From Planktothrix sp. FACHB-1365 (GTDB taxonomy: Bacteria > Cyanobacteriota > Cyanobacteriia > Cyanobacteriales > Microcoleaceae): a DNA stretch of 64,000 nucleotides. Location of the stretch: assembly GCF_014697575.1 (NCBI RefSeq), contig NZ_JACJSC010000027.1, positions 1-64,000 on the forward strand, in the 5' to 3' direction. The notes beneath the pieces were generated by a model. It searched no databases. It saw only the letters and a program-made list of their open reading frames with translations, and was not told the origin of the DNA. Both the position numbers and the translations under genes were made by a program. This document shows positions 18,860 to 27,926 of this stretch, one piece after another. How positions within the stretch are numbered: position 1 is the first letter of the stretch; each line of letters opens with the position of its first letter.

Positions 18860-20260
18860 CTAGGGGGATTGTAATTTAACTCTCCAATCTTTATCGGTTT
18901 TTTCTAAATTAAAAGAATCGCTTAAGGTTAAGAGCTTTTGAAAATTGCCTCCTAATCTTAATTTTTTGATAATTTGAGTAATTGGAACTCCATATTTTCG
19001 ATTGAATTGGCTGCCTAAAATTGATAAAGAAACATGATTTTCAGAAGAATTTAAGGTCAATTCCTGCATAATTTTAATTAAGGCTTTTTCCAGATCTTCT
19101 AAAGACTCAATCACAGGAAGTTGAGAGAATTCAGTTTCAGTTAAAGCCAAGGGTTGAGTTGAGGAAGGTTGAATCTCAAATAAGGTGACATAGCTGGGAG
19201 ATTTCTCAGAAGGTTGATGAACGACAAAAATATGGGGATTTTTGACAAAGATATCTCTGCCTTGATAATCGGAAAAATGGGAAGCCACAACTTGGCTAAC
19301 GGTTAAATGATAAGTATCTTTATACAAAAAGGCAACCCGATTCAGTTTAATCCATTGGCAATGAGATCGTTTTTGCTCTAATTTAATAATTTCTTGTAAT
19401 TGCACAATAAATTGATCTAAAGTCGGAATGGGAGGAATGGGAGTTAAGGAATAAGTATTGATTTGACCTGTGCGGGTATTTAGCACTGTAATTTTAGATC
19501 TATTTTTACTCACTTGATAAACGGTTAACCCATGATTTTGTAAGGTATTACATAAATGAGTTAAGCCAAGATCGGAAGAACAAACTAACACTTCTTTTGC
19601 CGTTGGATAGTGAACAAAAATCGAGGAACCCACCGTTGACATTTTTAAATCTGCACTATCTTTGCCGGGGGGAACATGAATTAATTGATAACCCCGTTGA
19701 TGATATTCTAAATCTTTTTTTCCCATGCTACGCCAATTCGCAAAGGCGACTTTAATTTGCATGGGATATAAGCAAATGGTTTCTAAAAATTTCTCCGTTT
19801 CCAAATCTAAGGGCAGATTTTCAACATCTAGTAATAAAATACTAATTCCGACTTCGCTGGGACTTCTGCCATTAAATAAACCGTGAGAAGGGGATTGATT
19901 CACTAAAGAATAATCCGCAAATAATAACGCTAAATCGGGGTCTGTGAGTTGTTCTAGTTTAACAATTAAGGATTTATACTCAGGAGAGCGTAAAAATTCA
20001 ACACTGAACAAGCGGTTTAGATAGGCTTTTAGTTTAACAAATAGTGCCTCTTGATGTCTAGCTTGACTTAATCCTTGATTAAGCTGACGAATCAATGAGG
20101 ATTGATATTCAGATTGTTGCCAAGGAATATGACGATAACGGGAGTTAATCCAGTTAGGATGTTGATGCTGAAAATTCACTAATGTTCGACAAACATAGTG
20201 ACTGATGGCGGGAACAACAAGGGTTCCATTGTCTTGAATTTTGCTGGCTTGCTCGAACAT
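18860..20260 (-). CDS. NYN-domain (PIN-like) protein with C-terminal OST-HTH/LOTUS-like domain
   Basis: A 466-residue protein. After a helical N-terminal region, the middle part starts with ILLLDVENLPLD (about residue 142), the first acidic motif of a NYN/PIN-like RNase fold, followed by GKDSADLKM (residues about 200-210) and VCSSDLGL, which place the other acidic residues. The C-terminal ILGSQFNRKYG ... LGGNFQKLL region resembles an OST-HTH/LOTUS winged-helix domain known to bind RNA. Together these predict an RNA-binding nuclease. The target is unknown. It stands alone, with SDR and hppD downstream on the same strand 76 bp away. Confidence 0.72.
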   Translation of the reverse strand: MFEQASKIQDNGTLVVPAISHYVCRTLVNFQHQHPNWINSRYRHIPWQQSEYQSSLIRQLNQGLSQARHQEALFVKLKAYLNRLFSVEFLRSPEYKSLIVKLEQLTDPDLALLFADYSLVNQSPSHGLFNGRSPSEVGISILLLDVENLPLDLETEKFLETICLYPMQIKVAFANWRSMGKKDLEYHQRGYQLIHVPPGKDSADLKMSTVGSSIFVHYPTAKEVLVCSSDLGLTHLCNTLQNHGLTVYQVSKNRSKITVLNTRTGQINTYSLTPIPPIPTLDQFIVQLQEIIKLEQKRSHCQWIKLNRVAFLYKDTYHLTVSQVVASHFSDYQGRDIFVKNPHIFVVHQPSEKSPSYVTLFEIQPSSTQPLALTETEFSQLPVIESLEDLEKALIKIMQELTLNSSENHVSLSILGSQFNRKYGVPITQIIKKLRLGGNFQKLLTLSDSFNLEKTDKDWRVKLQSP

Positions 20261-20610
20261 AACCCTGACTTGGCTACGGGTTGTCTTGTGTTATTAAGGT
20301 TAGCACGTTTGGGAGAAACCCAACAGATAAGCTATCCCTACCACAACTTACGGTTGAGATCGGGTGTGGTGTGTCCCCCAGGTGGCAGATGTCAGGAGTT
20401 GCTGATTTCTACCTCGGTTGATTTGAGGTGAAATCAAGAGATTTTAAAGGCTTAAACAATCTATATCTTCTGCTAGAGAGAAAATTAAAGAAAGGGTTTG
20501 TGGGAAACTAATAACTTATTACTTATGATAGAGGAATAATTATTTTAATCTCGTTACCGTAGATTTGGATTAAAAAATAAAATCCTCTTGAAAATAGGAA
20601 TAAATTAATC
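20261..20610. other. Intergenic region, 350 bp
   Basis: Region between the divergent NYN gene and the small exported gene. I see no convincing gene. A TTGATTT/AAATCAA hairpin lies near 20416-20436, and AT-rich sequence from 20510 probably holds the promoter of the gene at 20611. Confidence 0.4.
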
Positions 20611-21012
20611 ATGAAATCCGGCTTTTTTAGAATGGTTTCTAATATCCGTTCTTTTTTAATGCAGCTTCAAGTTCAACGTTTTTTTGCTGTGGTTTTAGTA
20701 GGCTTTGTCTTGCTGAACACAACGGTTGATGTTCAAAAATATGATAGAAGTAACCCGGTTAATAAGGAAAGAATAGACCAAGTTGCTCATCAAAAAGATT
20801 CCGATAGACCCAAAACGACCGGAGAATTTTTAGACGAAGCCGAAGGAGATGTTCCCTTAAATGAACGCTTCAAAAATATTACCAGAGATTCAGCAGAAGC
20901 CTTTAAAGATTGGGGTGAAACTTATTCAAAAGGAGTTCAAAACACGGGTGAGAAATTAAAAGACAATACCACAGAAGCAGGCAAAAATATCATTGATAAA
21001 GTTACACCGTAA
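20611..21012 (+). CDS. Small anchored/exported protein with amphipathic helical tail
   Basis: A 133-residue protein. One hydrophobic segment (RFFAVVLVGFVLLNTTV, about residues 24-40) looks like an uncleaved signal anchor. The rest is charged and predicted to be helical, with repeated KD-G-x-x-T patterns (SAEAFKDWGETYSKGVQNTG) reminiscent of LEA-like or other amphipathic stress proteins. Conserved proteins of this shape occur in cyanobacteria, but no function is known to me. It has its own upstream region, and an inverted repeat follows downstream. Confidence 0.65.
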   Translation: MKSGFFRMVSNIRSFLMQLQVQRFFAVVLVGFVLLNTTVDVQKYDRSNPVNKERIDQVAHQKDSDRPKTTGEFLDEAEGDVPLNERFKNITRDSAEAFKDWGETYSKGVQNTGEKLKDNTTEAGKNIIDKVTP

Positions 21013-21070
21013 TTTATAGTCACGGTTGTTTCCAGCATTGCTTAAAAAATCCTTTGGAATACATTCCCCT

Positions 21071-21097
21071 GTAGGGGTGAGGAAACCTCGCCCCTAC
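21071..21097. repeat. Inverted repeat GTAGGGGTGAGG/CCTCGCCCCTAC
   Basis: A near-perfect hairpin with a 3-nt AAA loop between the converging genes at 20611 and 21139. A related GC-rich hairpin ending in GCCCCTACGG lies at 59496-59520, so this is a dispersed repeat. It may also end transcription, although no T-run follows. Confidence 0.8.
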
Positions 21098-21138
21098 GAT
21101 GCGCGGTAATGGGTACAGAGGAAGATTTGGGATTTTAA

Positions 21139-22356
21139 TTACAAATTCCTATGGTTTGAAGGAATTAAATCCTCAATCAGAATAATCTGCCTTTTTTCAT
21201 TAAATGTAATTTTTTTCTGATCTTGAAGTTGTTTGAGTAAGCGAGTAATAGTAACACGGGTTGTGCAACAAGCCATCGCTAATTCTTCATGAGTGAGACG
21301 AATATTCAGACAAATTCCTTCATCAACAGGTGTACCGACTTCCTTTTTTAATAAATGAAGTAACTGATACAAACGAGTGGCAAGTTGTCGTTCTCCCGAT
21401 AATGCTAATAAAGCTTCAGTTTGGTGCAGACGAGAAATAATACCCGTCAATAAAAGTTGAGTTAAATCATGAGATGCTGCGACTTCAGCATGGGTAAAAC
21501 TCATTAATTCAACTTGAGAAAACGCACTCGCTTCATAAATTGCTAGAGACGTTAATTCTTTACCAAAAGAAGCTCCTGGCCCTATAAAACCCAAGAGAAT
21601 TTCTTGACCTTGGTGATTGAGGGTTGTTAATTTAACTAATCCTTGAACGACATACCATACCGTTTCTTGAGAAAGGGGAATTAATTCTCCTAAATGAGAA
21701 CTGAGCAAAGGATAATTTTCCAGAAAAATCGTCCTTTGCTCAGAAGAATTAATCGGGTTTTGTTGTAATAAAGCAAGGCGTTTGCGTTCAGTCAGATCTC
21801 TTAAAACCCAATGAATACTAACGGGTTTGTTAGTTTGATCTCGGTTAATTTGGGTTATACAAGCGACATCTAAAGATTTTCCATCCCGACAGGTTAATCC
21901 GATTTCCCACTCATGAAAACAATCTCGTTCTTGTCGGCGAATCAGTTCTGAACGAAAGAATTGACGGTCTTGTTCACAGATATATAAAGATAAGGGTTTT
22001 CCCACAATAAATTGTTCAGGAATTCCCAATAGTTCTGCGGCTGCGCGATTTGCTTGTTGAATAGTTCCTTCTAAACTTGTGATCAAATAAGGTTCTGGAG
22101 CTAAATAAAATAAATCTTCATACCGTTTGCGTTCATGAACAGAAGCTTCTAATGCTTCTGCTAAAACCATATTCTTCTCTTGTAATTCCTCCTGAGCAAC
22201 TTGTAACTCTTCCAACGCCCAACCCATCTCCATGACAAAGGTAGAACTTAACTGGGGAGTTAAAGCTTTGATGGGTTCAGCACCATGAAGTAATCTAGAA
22301 AAGCGATCTTGCATCGCCAGAACTTGTTTGGAGAAACGATTCAGATCCATGCCCAT
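21139..22356 (-). CDS. PAS-domain CRP/FNR-type transcription regulator
   Basis: A 405-residue regulator with three parts. A coiled coil (about residues 45-85) is followed by a PAS domain (YEDLFYLAPEPYLITSLEGTIQQANRAA, residues about 79-195, ending in the DLTERK linker), a cyclic-nucleotide-binding-like beta-barrel (residues about 210-310) and a CRP-type HTH (LTHEELAMACCTTRVTITRLLKQL, residues about 350-375). It lacks a recognisable arginine-containing cAMP pocket, so the PAS domain probably senses the signal. The target genes are unknown. It is a single gene, with the glycosyltransferase/esterase genes upstream on the same strand 114 bp away. Confidence 0.85.
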   Translation of the reverse strand: MGMDLNRFSKQVLAMQDRFSRLLHGAEPIKALTPQLSSTFVMEMGWALEELQVAQEELQEKNMVLAEALEASVHERKRYEDLFYLAPEPYLITSLEGTIQQANRAAAELLGIPEQFIVGKPLSLYICEQDRQFFRSELIRRQERDCFHEWEIGLTCRDGKSLDVACITQINRDQTNKPVSIHWVLRDLTERKRLALLQQNPINSSEQRTIFLENYPLLSSHLGELIPLSQETVWYVVQGLVKLTTLNHQGQEILLGFIGPGASFGKELTSLAIYEASAFSQVELMSFTHAEVAASHDLTQLLLTGIISRLHQTEALLALSGERQLATRLYQLLHLLKKEVGTPVDEGICLNIRLTHEELAMACCTTRVTITRLLKQLQDQKKITFNEKRQIILIEDLIPSNHRNL

Positions 22357-22470
22357 AGACTCTACGAGGTTTTATGAATCAAGACTATAGAAAATTTTTT
22401 CTTTTTAACATGACCTAAAGACAGAAATCTTGAGTTTGACTAAAAATCAATTCTGTCTATTGATTATTAT

Positions 22471-23154
22471 TTATGATGATGAAGATTTGAACCATTTTAG
22501 AACATTTAACACAATATTGGCAGGAATAGTATGACCGCCCGCAAACTCTTGATAAACAACTTCATAACCCGCTTGTTGAATTTGGGGGACAATTTTACGA
22601 CTACAAGATTGAATCGGCAAAATTTTATCCTCGATACCGTGAGAAATAAATAAACGAGGAGTACCATGAAGTTTTCCAGGTGCCATAAATCCAGGGGAAA
22701 ACGCCATAATATGAGAAAATAAATCCCCATTAGTTAAACCCACACTTAACGCATAGGTAGCACCATCAGAAAAACCGGCGATCGCTAAATGAGATGAATC
22801 AATATTATAGTTGCTTAAAACCTGACTTAAGGCTAAATCCATAAAGGCTAAATCAACACTAAAATTCCCTCGAAGTCGATCCCAAGTTTGTCGGCGAGAA
22901 TCAATGGCTAATAAGATTAATCCTTGTGATTCTGCTAAAGGGAGAAAGGGCATAATTCCGGCTTTGGCATTGCTACCCGCCCCATGTAACGTTAAAATGA
23001 AAGGAGCAGGTTGAGAAGGATGATAACTAACGGGAATAAAAACTAAGCCATCACGATTTTTATCTAAATTTAAAGGATATAAACCCAATTTATTACTATG
23101 GTTTTGCTTCATGGGTCGTGCTGATAAGTATCCGGTTTGAGTAGATGGGTTCAT
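22471..23154 (-). CDS. Alpha/beta hydrolase (carboxylesterase/dienelactone-hydrolase type)
   Basis: A 227-residue hydrolase. The oxyanion region is LTLHGAGSNA (about residue 54), the nucleophile Ser lies in AGFSDGA (about residue 125), the acid in HGIEDKILP and the His in GGHTIP. This is the pattern of phospholipase/carboxylesterase-type enzymes. The ATG at 23154 lies inside the end of the glycosyltransferase gene (59-bp overlap); ATG at 23112 gives a 17-bp overlap and is equally likely. Either way it is translationally linked to that gene and is the last of the four-gene carotenoid-type cluster. It could remove or add an acyl group, but this is inferred from context only. Confidence 0.82.
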   Translation of the reverse strand: MNPSTQTGYLSARPMKQNHSNKLGLYPLNLDKNRDGLVFIPVSYHPSQPAPFILTLHGAGSNAKAGIMPFLPLAESQGLILLAIDSRRQTWDRLRGNFSVDLAFMDLALSQVLSNYNIDSSHLAIAGFSDGATYALSVGLTNGDLFSHIMAFSPGFMAPGKLHGTPRLFISHGIEDKILPIQSCSRKIVPQIQQAGYEVVYQEFAGGHTIPANIVLNVLKWFKSSSS

Positions 23155-24427
23155 GGTAATTGTGTGGGTTTAGAGGTTGTTTAAGACACTGTTCTATAAG
23201 ATCTGCGGCTCGTTTAACACCTCCAGCTTGGCGAATAGAATCCCTAATTTTTAAGGCATTTTCTGAATAAGATTTTTCCGTTAAAACCTGTTGAATCGCT
23301 TGTCGTAATCGAGCAACATTTAAACGGCTAACGGGGATGACTTCTCCGGTTTTTGTCCAACGAATTCGCGCCCCGGTTCCCGGTTGTTCAAAGGTAATCG
23401 GAATGGCGACTAAAGGAACCCCATAACTTAAAGAATCCATCACCGTATTCATTCCCCCATGAGTAATTGTTAAACTTGCTTTTGCTAATACTTCAACTTG
23501 GGGTGCATACTCAACGACTAAAGGAGAACCGGGTAAGGTTTTAACTTCAGTTTCGCTCATCCCCCCTCCATGAGTAATTACTAATTGAGCATCTAATTCT
23601 TGACAAGCTTCTGCAATTGATCGAAATAAATTAACCTTTGTATTTTGTACACTTCCTAAAGAAGCATAAATTAAAGGTTGTCCGGTCAAACGTTCATAAG
23701 GAAAGGAAACGTTTTGGGGTGATTGATTGCGAAAAGGGCCTGTATAGTAGAAATTTTTGGGTAAATTCGGAATCGGAAAATCAAAGGCTTCTGGTTGTTG
23801 ACTAATATGGGCGAGTCGAGTTGAAGTTGCGCCATATAAATGAGGATAAGGCGGTAATTTCCACTGGTGTCGGTAATGATTAATTGTGTTTAAAATCGGT
23901 TGACAACTATAATCTAAAATAAAATAGGCAATTTGATTGCGAATTTTTGCCCAAGGTTGATTTTGATATAACCAAGGGGTAAAAAAAGGAGGAACATCCC
24001 CACGACGATGAATCGCTTGACCACAGGACACGACAATTAAGGGTAAATTGAGGTATTCTGCAATCGTTTCTCCCACAGGTTCAAGTTGATCAACTAATAA
24101 AGCTTCTATTCCTAATTTAGCGATCGCTTTGGGTGCATCTTGACACAAAATTTCTGTGAAGTGTTGACAGAAATCGACGGAATATTGCAGAGCTTTAATT
24201 CCACTTAATTGACCCAGTTGCTGAAAGGTTTCTGCTAACAGTCTGGGTTGATAAATAGACAGTCCAACGGGATAAAATTCTAAGCCTTCTGATTGAACTT
24301 TTTTCTCCAGATCAATCAGTTGTAAAACGGTAACTTGATGTCCTCGTTTTTGTAATTCACGTCCTAAAGCAGACTGAGGATTTAAGTGACCGGGATAGGG
24401 GGGACAAATAATACCAAAATGCGTCAT
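23096..24427 (-). CDS. GT1-family glycosyltransferase (zeaxanthin-glucosyltransferase type)
   Basis: A 443-residue UGT-superfamily enzyme. The N-terminal CPPYPGHLNP acceptor-domain motif, YASLGSVQN, and the C-terminal donor-binding region EYAPQVEVLAKASLTITHGGMNTV with PITFEQPG are typical. The nearest families I recognise are CrtX zeaxanthin glucosyltransferases and macrolide-type transferases. The neighbours support a carotenoid acceptor: a CrtW ketolase two genes upstream and an esterase overlapping its 3' end. The sugar donor and exact acceptor are not shown by the sequence. Confidence 0.85.
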   Translation of the reverse strand: MTHFGIICPPYPGHLNPQSALGRELQKRGHQVTVLQLIDLEKKVQSEGLEFYPVGLSIYQPRLLAETFQQLGQLSGIKALQYSVDFCQHFTEILCQDAPKAIAKLGIEALLVDQLEPVGETIAEYLNLPLIVVSCGQAIHRRGDVPPFFTPWLYQNQPWAKIRNQIAYFILDYSCQPILNTINHYRHQWKLPPYPHLYGATSTRLAHISQQPEAFDFPIPNLPKNFYYTGPFRNQSPQNVSFPYERLTGQPLIYASLGSVQNTKVNLFRSIAEACQELDAQLVITHGGGMSETEVKTLPGSPLVVEYAPQVEVLAKASLTITHGGMNTVMDSLSYGVPLVAIPITFEQPGTGARIRWTKTGEVIPVSRLNVARLRQAIQQVLTEKSYSENALKIRDSIRQAGGVKRAADLIEQCLKQPLNPHNYHEPIYSNRILISTTHEAKP

Positions 24428-24574
24428 AAATCATTAAGGGTTAGGAATGATAGATAGCAGAGATATACTTAATTTTGCAAAAAAAATACTATCACTGACA
24501 TCATCCTTAATGTTGACTATTAGCGGTTAACTGTTAACCGTTGATGTTCACTTTTGACCTAAGTTTTATTAATT

Positions 24575-25252
24575 TTAACTAGATGGAAATTTATCAATAT
24601 GAGCATTGGCTTTGAGATGTAACCAACCTGATGTAATTTCAAATTGATCGAGGGTCAGTGTTGTCCCTGCTTTTTCCAAATTTTTGAGATCAAGAATTTC
24701 GCTAAAGGTCGTAAAGAGATGGGTAATTTGTTCAGGAGGAAGGGAAGACGGGGTAGCTAAGGGAAACAGTTCAAGCAATAAGGTTTTGCGATCGCTATTA
24801 ATTTTAGCAACTGCCATTACAGTGAGTTCTGGGGAGTCTCCCATTCCGTCTATTGGATTAATTTTAAAAGCAATTCTACCATTTTCTAGTAACTTTAACT
24901 GAACGGTTTGTTGCAATTTACGATGAAGAGCTTCATGGAGATTACCTTCATTAACCTCTAACTCTAGTTTACCTTCTGAAGGATGAACTAATTTAATTTT
25001 TCCCCGAATTGCACTCATGGGTTGAACCGTAACTTGACCAATATCTAATTTAAACATCTCTATTTGCAGAGGATTTTGCATTGTGAGATGATTAATTTTA
25101 ATGGCAATATGATCAATATCTCCATGGGTAATTTTTTGCAGATTTGTTTCAATATCAACTTCTAATTTTTGTGCCTTAATTTGGGTAGAAAGGGCAACTT
25201 CTGCAATTTTATTCAGGGTTTGTTTTGCAAATCCAGTTTTTTCTGACATCAT
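24575..25252 (-). CDS. DUF2993 (LmeA-like) protein
   Basis: A 225-residue protein with the repeating beta-strand pattern of DUF2993, a family related to LmeA lipid-binding proteins: IDHIAIKINHLTMQNPLQIEMFKLDIGQV followed by the VEGNLHEAL-like NEGNLHEALHRKL block. No clear signal peptide is seen, unlike mycobacterial LmeA. It may bind a lipid or hydrophobic pigment. It sits 21 bp downstream of crtW and 147 bp upstream of the glycosyltransferase, all on the same strand, so it may serve in handling the modified carotenoid, but this is inference. Confidence 0.7.
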   Translation of the reverse strand: MMSEKTGFAKQTLNKIAEVALSTQIKAQKLEVDIETNLQKITHGDIDHIAIKINHLTMQNPLQIEMFKLDIGQVTVQPMSAIRGKIKLVHPSEGKLELEVNEGNLHEALHRKLQQTVQLKLLENGRIAFKINPIDGMGDSPELTVMAVAKINSDRKTLLLELFPLATPSSLPPEQITHLFTTFSEILDLKNLEKAGTTLTLDQFEITSGWLHLKANAHIDKFPSS

Positions 25253-25273
25253 TTTTCCAGGGAGGGTAAAGGA

Positions 25274-26119
25274 TTAAGGGCTGAGTTGAGGGTTGCGAAC
25301 GTTGGGAAGTTGCCACCAAGGAACATTAGGATATTGATGGTGTTCTTGATGATAACCAAAGTGATAACAAGTCATAAACGACCAAAAAATTGGTAAGGAA
25401 TTACTTTGAGCACAGTGATCATTTTGATATCCTCCTGGGGGTTCTCGATGGGTGAGAAAAGTTCCAAAATAAAACAATTGAAAGGAACTACAGATAAACG
25501 GAATGATCCAAAATAAAGCCAAATTAAGGATAGAAATATGAAATAAAAGTTGAATGCTATGGAATACAAATGCCCATTTAATTAACCGCCACCAACTCCA
25601 GTATCTAATCATAAAATACAGATACCAAGAAATGAGACTTTGATGCTCACCATCATGGAAGTCAGGATCATTGTCGCTGGCGGGGTAGCGATGATGCAGC
25701 CAATGTTTTTTGAGCAATTCTTCATAGGAAAATAATCCATAAAGCGTGACCGCAATCGACCCAATTAAATGATTTAGCTTTAGATTATTAGGATAAAGAG
25801 AACCGTGCATGGCATCATGAGCCGTAATAAACAAACCTGTATATAAAAAGGTTTGTAAAAGCAGGGCTAACCCAATTATAACCCAATTAGTTTGAGAGAG
25901 ATCTAAAGATAAAAATCTGATGAAGCAAACTGTCCAGATTGCTATAATAGTGAGGGCAATCCATAACCCAGCTTGGGTTTTTGTTGTTGAGTTAATCTGA
26001 GCTACAGTAGAATTTTTATTGATTGCTAATTCTGAAGGAATAGAATCTTGGATATCAAGATAGTGGTAATCTAAGACTGAGGGATTAGACATAAAAAAAT
26101 CTGTATTCTTATACACCAT
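25274..26119 (-). CDS. crtW: Beta-carotene ketolase CrtW
   Basis: Membrane di-iron oxygenase that adds 4-keto groups to carotenoid rings, giving echinenone, canthaxanthin or ketolated derivatives. The three histidine clusters HDAMH (in LFITAHDAMHGSLYP), HWLHHRYP and HQEHHQYP, plus the FYFGTFLTHREP motif, match the CrtW family rather than the monooxygenase CrtR or fatty-acid desaturases. Length 281 residues; ATG at 26092 (MSNPSVLDY) is an alternative start. It is the first gene of a leftward cluster with DUF2993, glycosyltransferase and esterase genes. The 375-bp region upstream probably holds the promoter. Confidence 0.9.
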   Translation of the reverse strand: MVYKNTDFFMSNPSVLDYHYLDIQDSIPSELAINKNSTVAQINSTTKTQAGLWIALTIIAIWTVCFIRFLSLDLSQTNWVIIGLALLLQTFLYTGLFITAHDAMHGSLYPNNLKLNHLIGSIAVTLYGLFSYEELLKKHWLHHRYPASDNDPDFHDGEHQSLISWYLYFMIRYWSWWRLIKWAFVFHSIQLLFHISILNLALFWIIPFICSSFQLFYFGTFLTHREPPGGYQNDHCAQSNSLPIFWSFMTCYHFGYHQEHHQYPNVPWWQLPNVRNPQLSP

Positions 26120-26494
26120 AAATAGTTGCTTTATTTTTTATTGGCTACACAAAATATTCAACAACACTGTTCTGAGTTTACGGAATTCATATCAAAAAAC
26201 TGTCTATCAAAAGAAATAAAAAATAATGGTAATGCTTGGCGACCGATACTACTTGCAGCTTATTTATAATGATTGAGATTAGGATATCAAAAATAGTTAT
26301 CATTGTATCCATCTAACTCAGACTGGTGGCAAAGTTAGGATCTAATGTTGATTTTTGATGTGATTGCCTGAACTCGTTTCAATCGGAATAGGGAATTAGG
26401 AACAGAAAATAGATCAAGGTTGAGATGAAATTATAGCTTTAGATTGAAGAATGATTCATTGATATTTCTTAGAATTAAACCATTAAGAAATTAA
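26120..26494. other. Intergenic region, 375 bp
   Basis: AT-rich divergent region between crtW and the proline-rich gene. It probably contains both promoters; I see no gene, strong hairpin or repeat in it. Confidence 0.4.
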
Positions 26495-26521
26495 TTGTTA
26501 ATCGAGTTCAAGGTTAATTTT

Positions 26522-26770
26522 ATGATATTCCCATTGATTATTTTCTATTCTCCTACACCGCCTGTAATTGCTCAAATTAGCCCCATTCCTGACCCAACGG
26601 TTCCCGATCCCCTTCCGAACCCAAACCCCCTTCCTGACCCCCTTCCTAACCCCATTCCAAATCCAATTCCTGACCCCAATCCCCTTCCTGACCCGGTTCC
26701 TCCCATTCCTCAGCCTGTCCCTGGGCCAATTCCTCAACCTGTACCGGGGCCAATTCCTCAACCGTTATAA
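26522..26770 (+). CDS. Short exported proline-rich repeat protein
   Basis: An 82-residue protein: a hydrophobic start (MIFPLIIFYSPTPPVIAQ) that may be a signal peptide, then only short Pro-rich repeats of the P-(N/D)-P-(L/I)-P type ending in two PVPGPIPQP units. It may be a wall- or periplasm-spanning linker peptide, or a decayed larger protein. The ATG at 26522 with AAGG upstream is preferred over a TTG at 26495. Its last codons (GPIPQPL) lie inside an 86-bp segment duplicated at 28141, where it once probably met the smc 3' end. Repetitive codons make spurious frames on both strands. Confidence 0.5.
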   Translation: MIFPLIIFYSPTPPVIAQISPIPDPTVPDPLPNPNPLPDPLPNPIPNPIPDPNPLPDPVPPIPQPVPGPIPQPVPGPIPQPL

Positions 26771-26827
26771 GGGTTTTAAAGTTTAATACCCAAGACTTGG
26801 GTGAACGCACCTCTGGCTTGGGTAACA
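26742..26827. repeat. Copy A of an 86-bp direct repeat (smc 3'-end fossil)
   Basis: Matches 28141-28226 at a constant offset of 1399 bp with no indels and about eight mismatches by eye. It covers the end of the proline-rich gene and, on the minus strand, a copy of the last 17 or so codons of smc (ending QVLGIKL then stop). Copy B is the functional smc end. Confidence 0.88.
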
Positions 26828-26852
26828 CGGATTTAGACTTGCTATATCATAT

Positions 26853-27860
26853 TTAATTGTGAGTCGCTGCTCCTATCATTAACACCACAATACAAGCCAA
26901 TAAACCCAATGTACTCGCTACACCAAATTGCGAACTAATCCGTGTCAGAGCAGGTAAATCGCCTTTTTTTTGAACTTGCCACCAAATATAAATTGCAATT
27001 GCAGTCGCCACTAAAATATATACAATTACTGCCAAATGAATACGATCAATAAGTGTTAAATAAGCCATTGAACCTAAGTCGCCGCTATTACTACGCAGAC
27101 TCAAAATAACAGCAAATAGGGAAGTTCCGTGTAGTCCAAAGCGGGCGAGAAGTGATCCGATATCTGGCTCATAAAGAAAGTAGGAAACTAAACATAATCC
27201 TACCGAGGCTAATGCTCCAGCAATCATTTTAAAGAAGCCAGTAATATTTGTTCGGTGTAATTCAATCATAATTTCAAATCGGGAATATGCACTGGCTGCA
27301 CCGGGTGGTAAAGTTGGATTACCAAAGTTAGAGAGATACTGTTTATCAATAGCATTAAGGGTAAGTTTCTTGATTTTCCAACCCTCTAATTTAATATCCT
27401 GATCTATGGAAGAATTAGCGATATCAGGTTTATAACTAAATGAATGAATATCATCTTCCGTTTCTTCAAAAATAATTTTTAGCTTTTGCTTATCAAAGGG
27501 AAAATTTCGCATATTCCAATCATGACGAAATGTTCCACTTACCTTTTTTTGAACCCAAATTCCCTTAGATGTAGGAATAGTTAAATTGTTAGGTGTGTCT
27601 ATTCTAACAGCATTCATAAATTCCAGAGAATCAAAGGGATTTTTTTCGCCTTTATCAATGAGGCTCCAGAGCCAGAAGTTGGCTGAAAATGAACCATTAG
27701 AAATGTTAAAGTCACTAAGTGTATCTATGAAGATACCTATAGGAGCTTGCTGTTTTTGGGTTAGTGTTTTTGCTTGGACTGGTAATGGGTTCTGGATGAG
27801 AAGAATAATGAGACAACCGAAAAAGAGTGCTAATTTAATCAGACGTTTAGGTAATATCAT
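26853..27860 (-). CDS. Pentameric ligand-gated ion channel homologue (prokaryotic Cys-loop receptor family)
   Basis: A 335-residue protein with a signal peptide (cleavage near VQAK), an extracellular beta-rich domain and four C-terminal hydrophobic helices. The key marker is NFPFDKQKLKIIF (about residues 119-131), the FPFDxQ motif at the apex of the pro-loop that bacterial channels such as ELIC and GLIC share with animal receptors. WNMRNFPFD matches the stretch expected just before it. No disulphide Cys pair flanks the loop, as in other bacterial members. TM4 is present (ASTLGLLACIVVLMIGA). Ligand and ion are unknown. The gene lies between two copies of the smc 3' end, together with a transposase remnant, which suggests insertion. 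Confidence 0.78.
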   Translation of the reverse strand: MILPKRLIKLALFFGCLIILLIQNPLPVQAKTLTQKQQAPIGIFIDTLSDFNISNGSFSANFWLWSLIDKGEKNPFDSLEFMNAVRIDTPNNLTIPTSKGIWVQKKVSGTFRHDWNMRNFPFDKQKLKIIFEETEDDIHSFSYKPDIANSSIDQDIKLEGWKIKKLTLNAIDKQYLSNFGNPTLPPGAASAYSRFEIMIELHRTNITGFFKMIAGALASVGLCLVSYFLYEPDIGSLLARFGLHGTSLFAVILSLRSNSGDLGSMAYLTLIDRIHLAVIVYILVATAIAIYIWWQVQKKGDLPALTRISSQFGVASTLGLLACIVVLMIGAATHN

Positions 27861-27926
27861 ATAATTTAAGCCTTCAAAGTCACTAAACCAAGATTAGTCG
27901 TAGATTTACACAGAAAAAGCGGGAAC

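Noticed and set aside
20198-20431. Small plus-strand gene overlapping the NYN start
   Set aside because: No ribosome-binding site, no recognisable domain, overlaps a well-supported gene on the other strand.
26495-26828. Several open frames in the proline-rich region on both strands
   Set aside because: They are by-products of the repetitive codons; only the plus-strand frame has a hydrophobic start and a ribosome-binding-like site.
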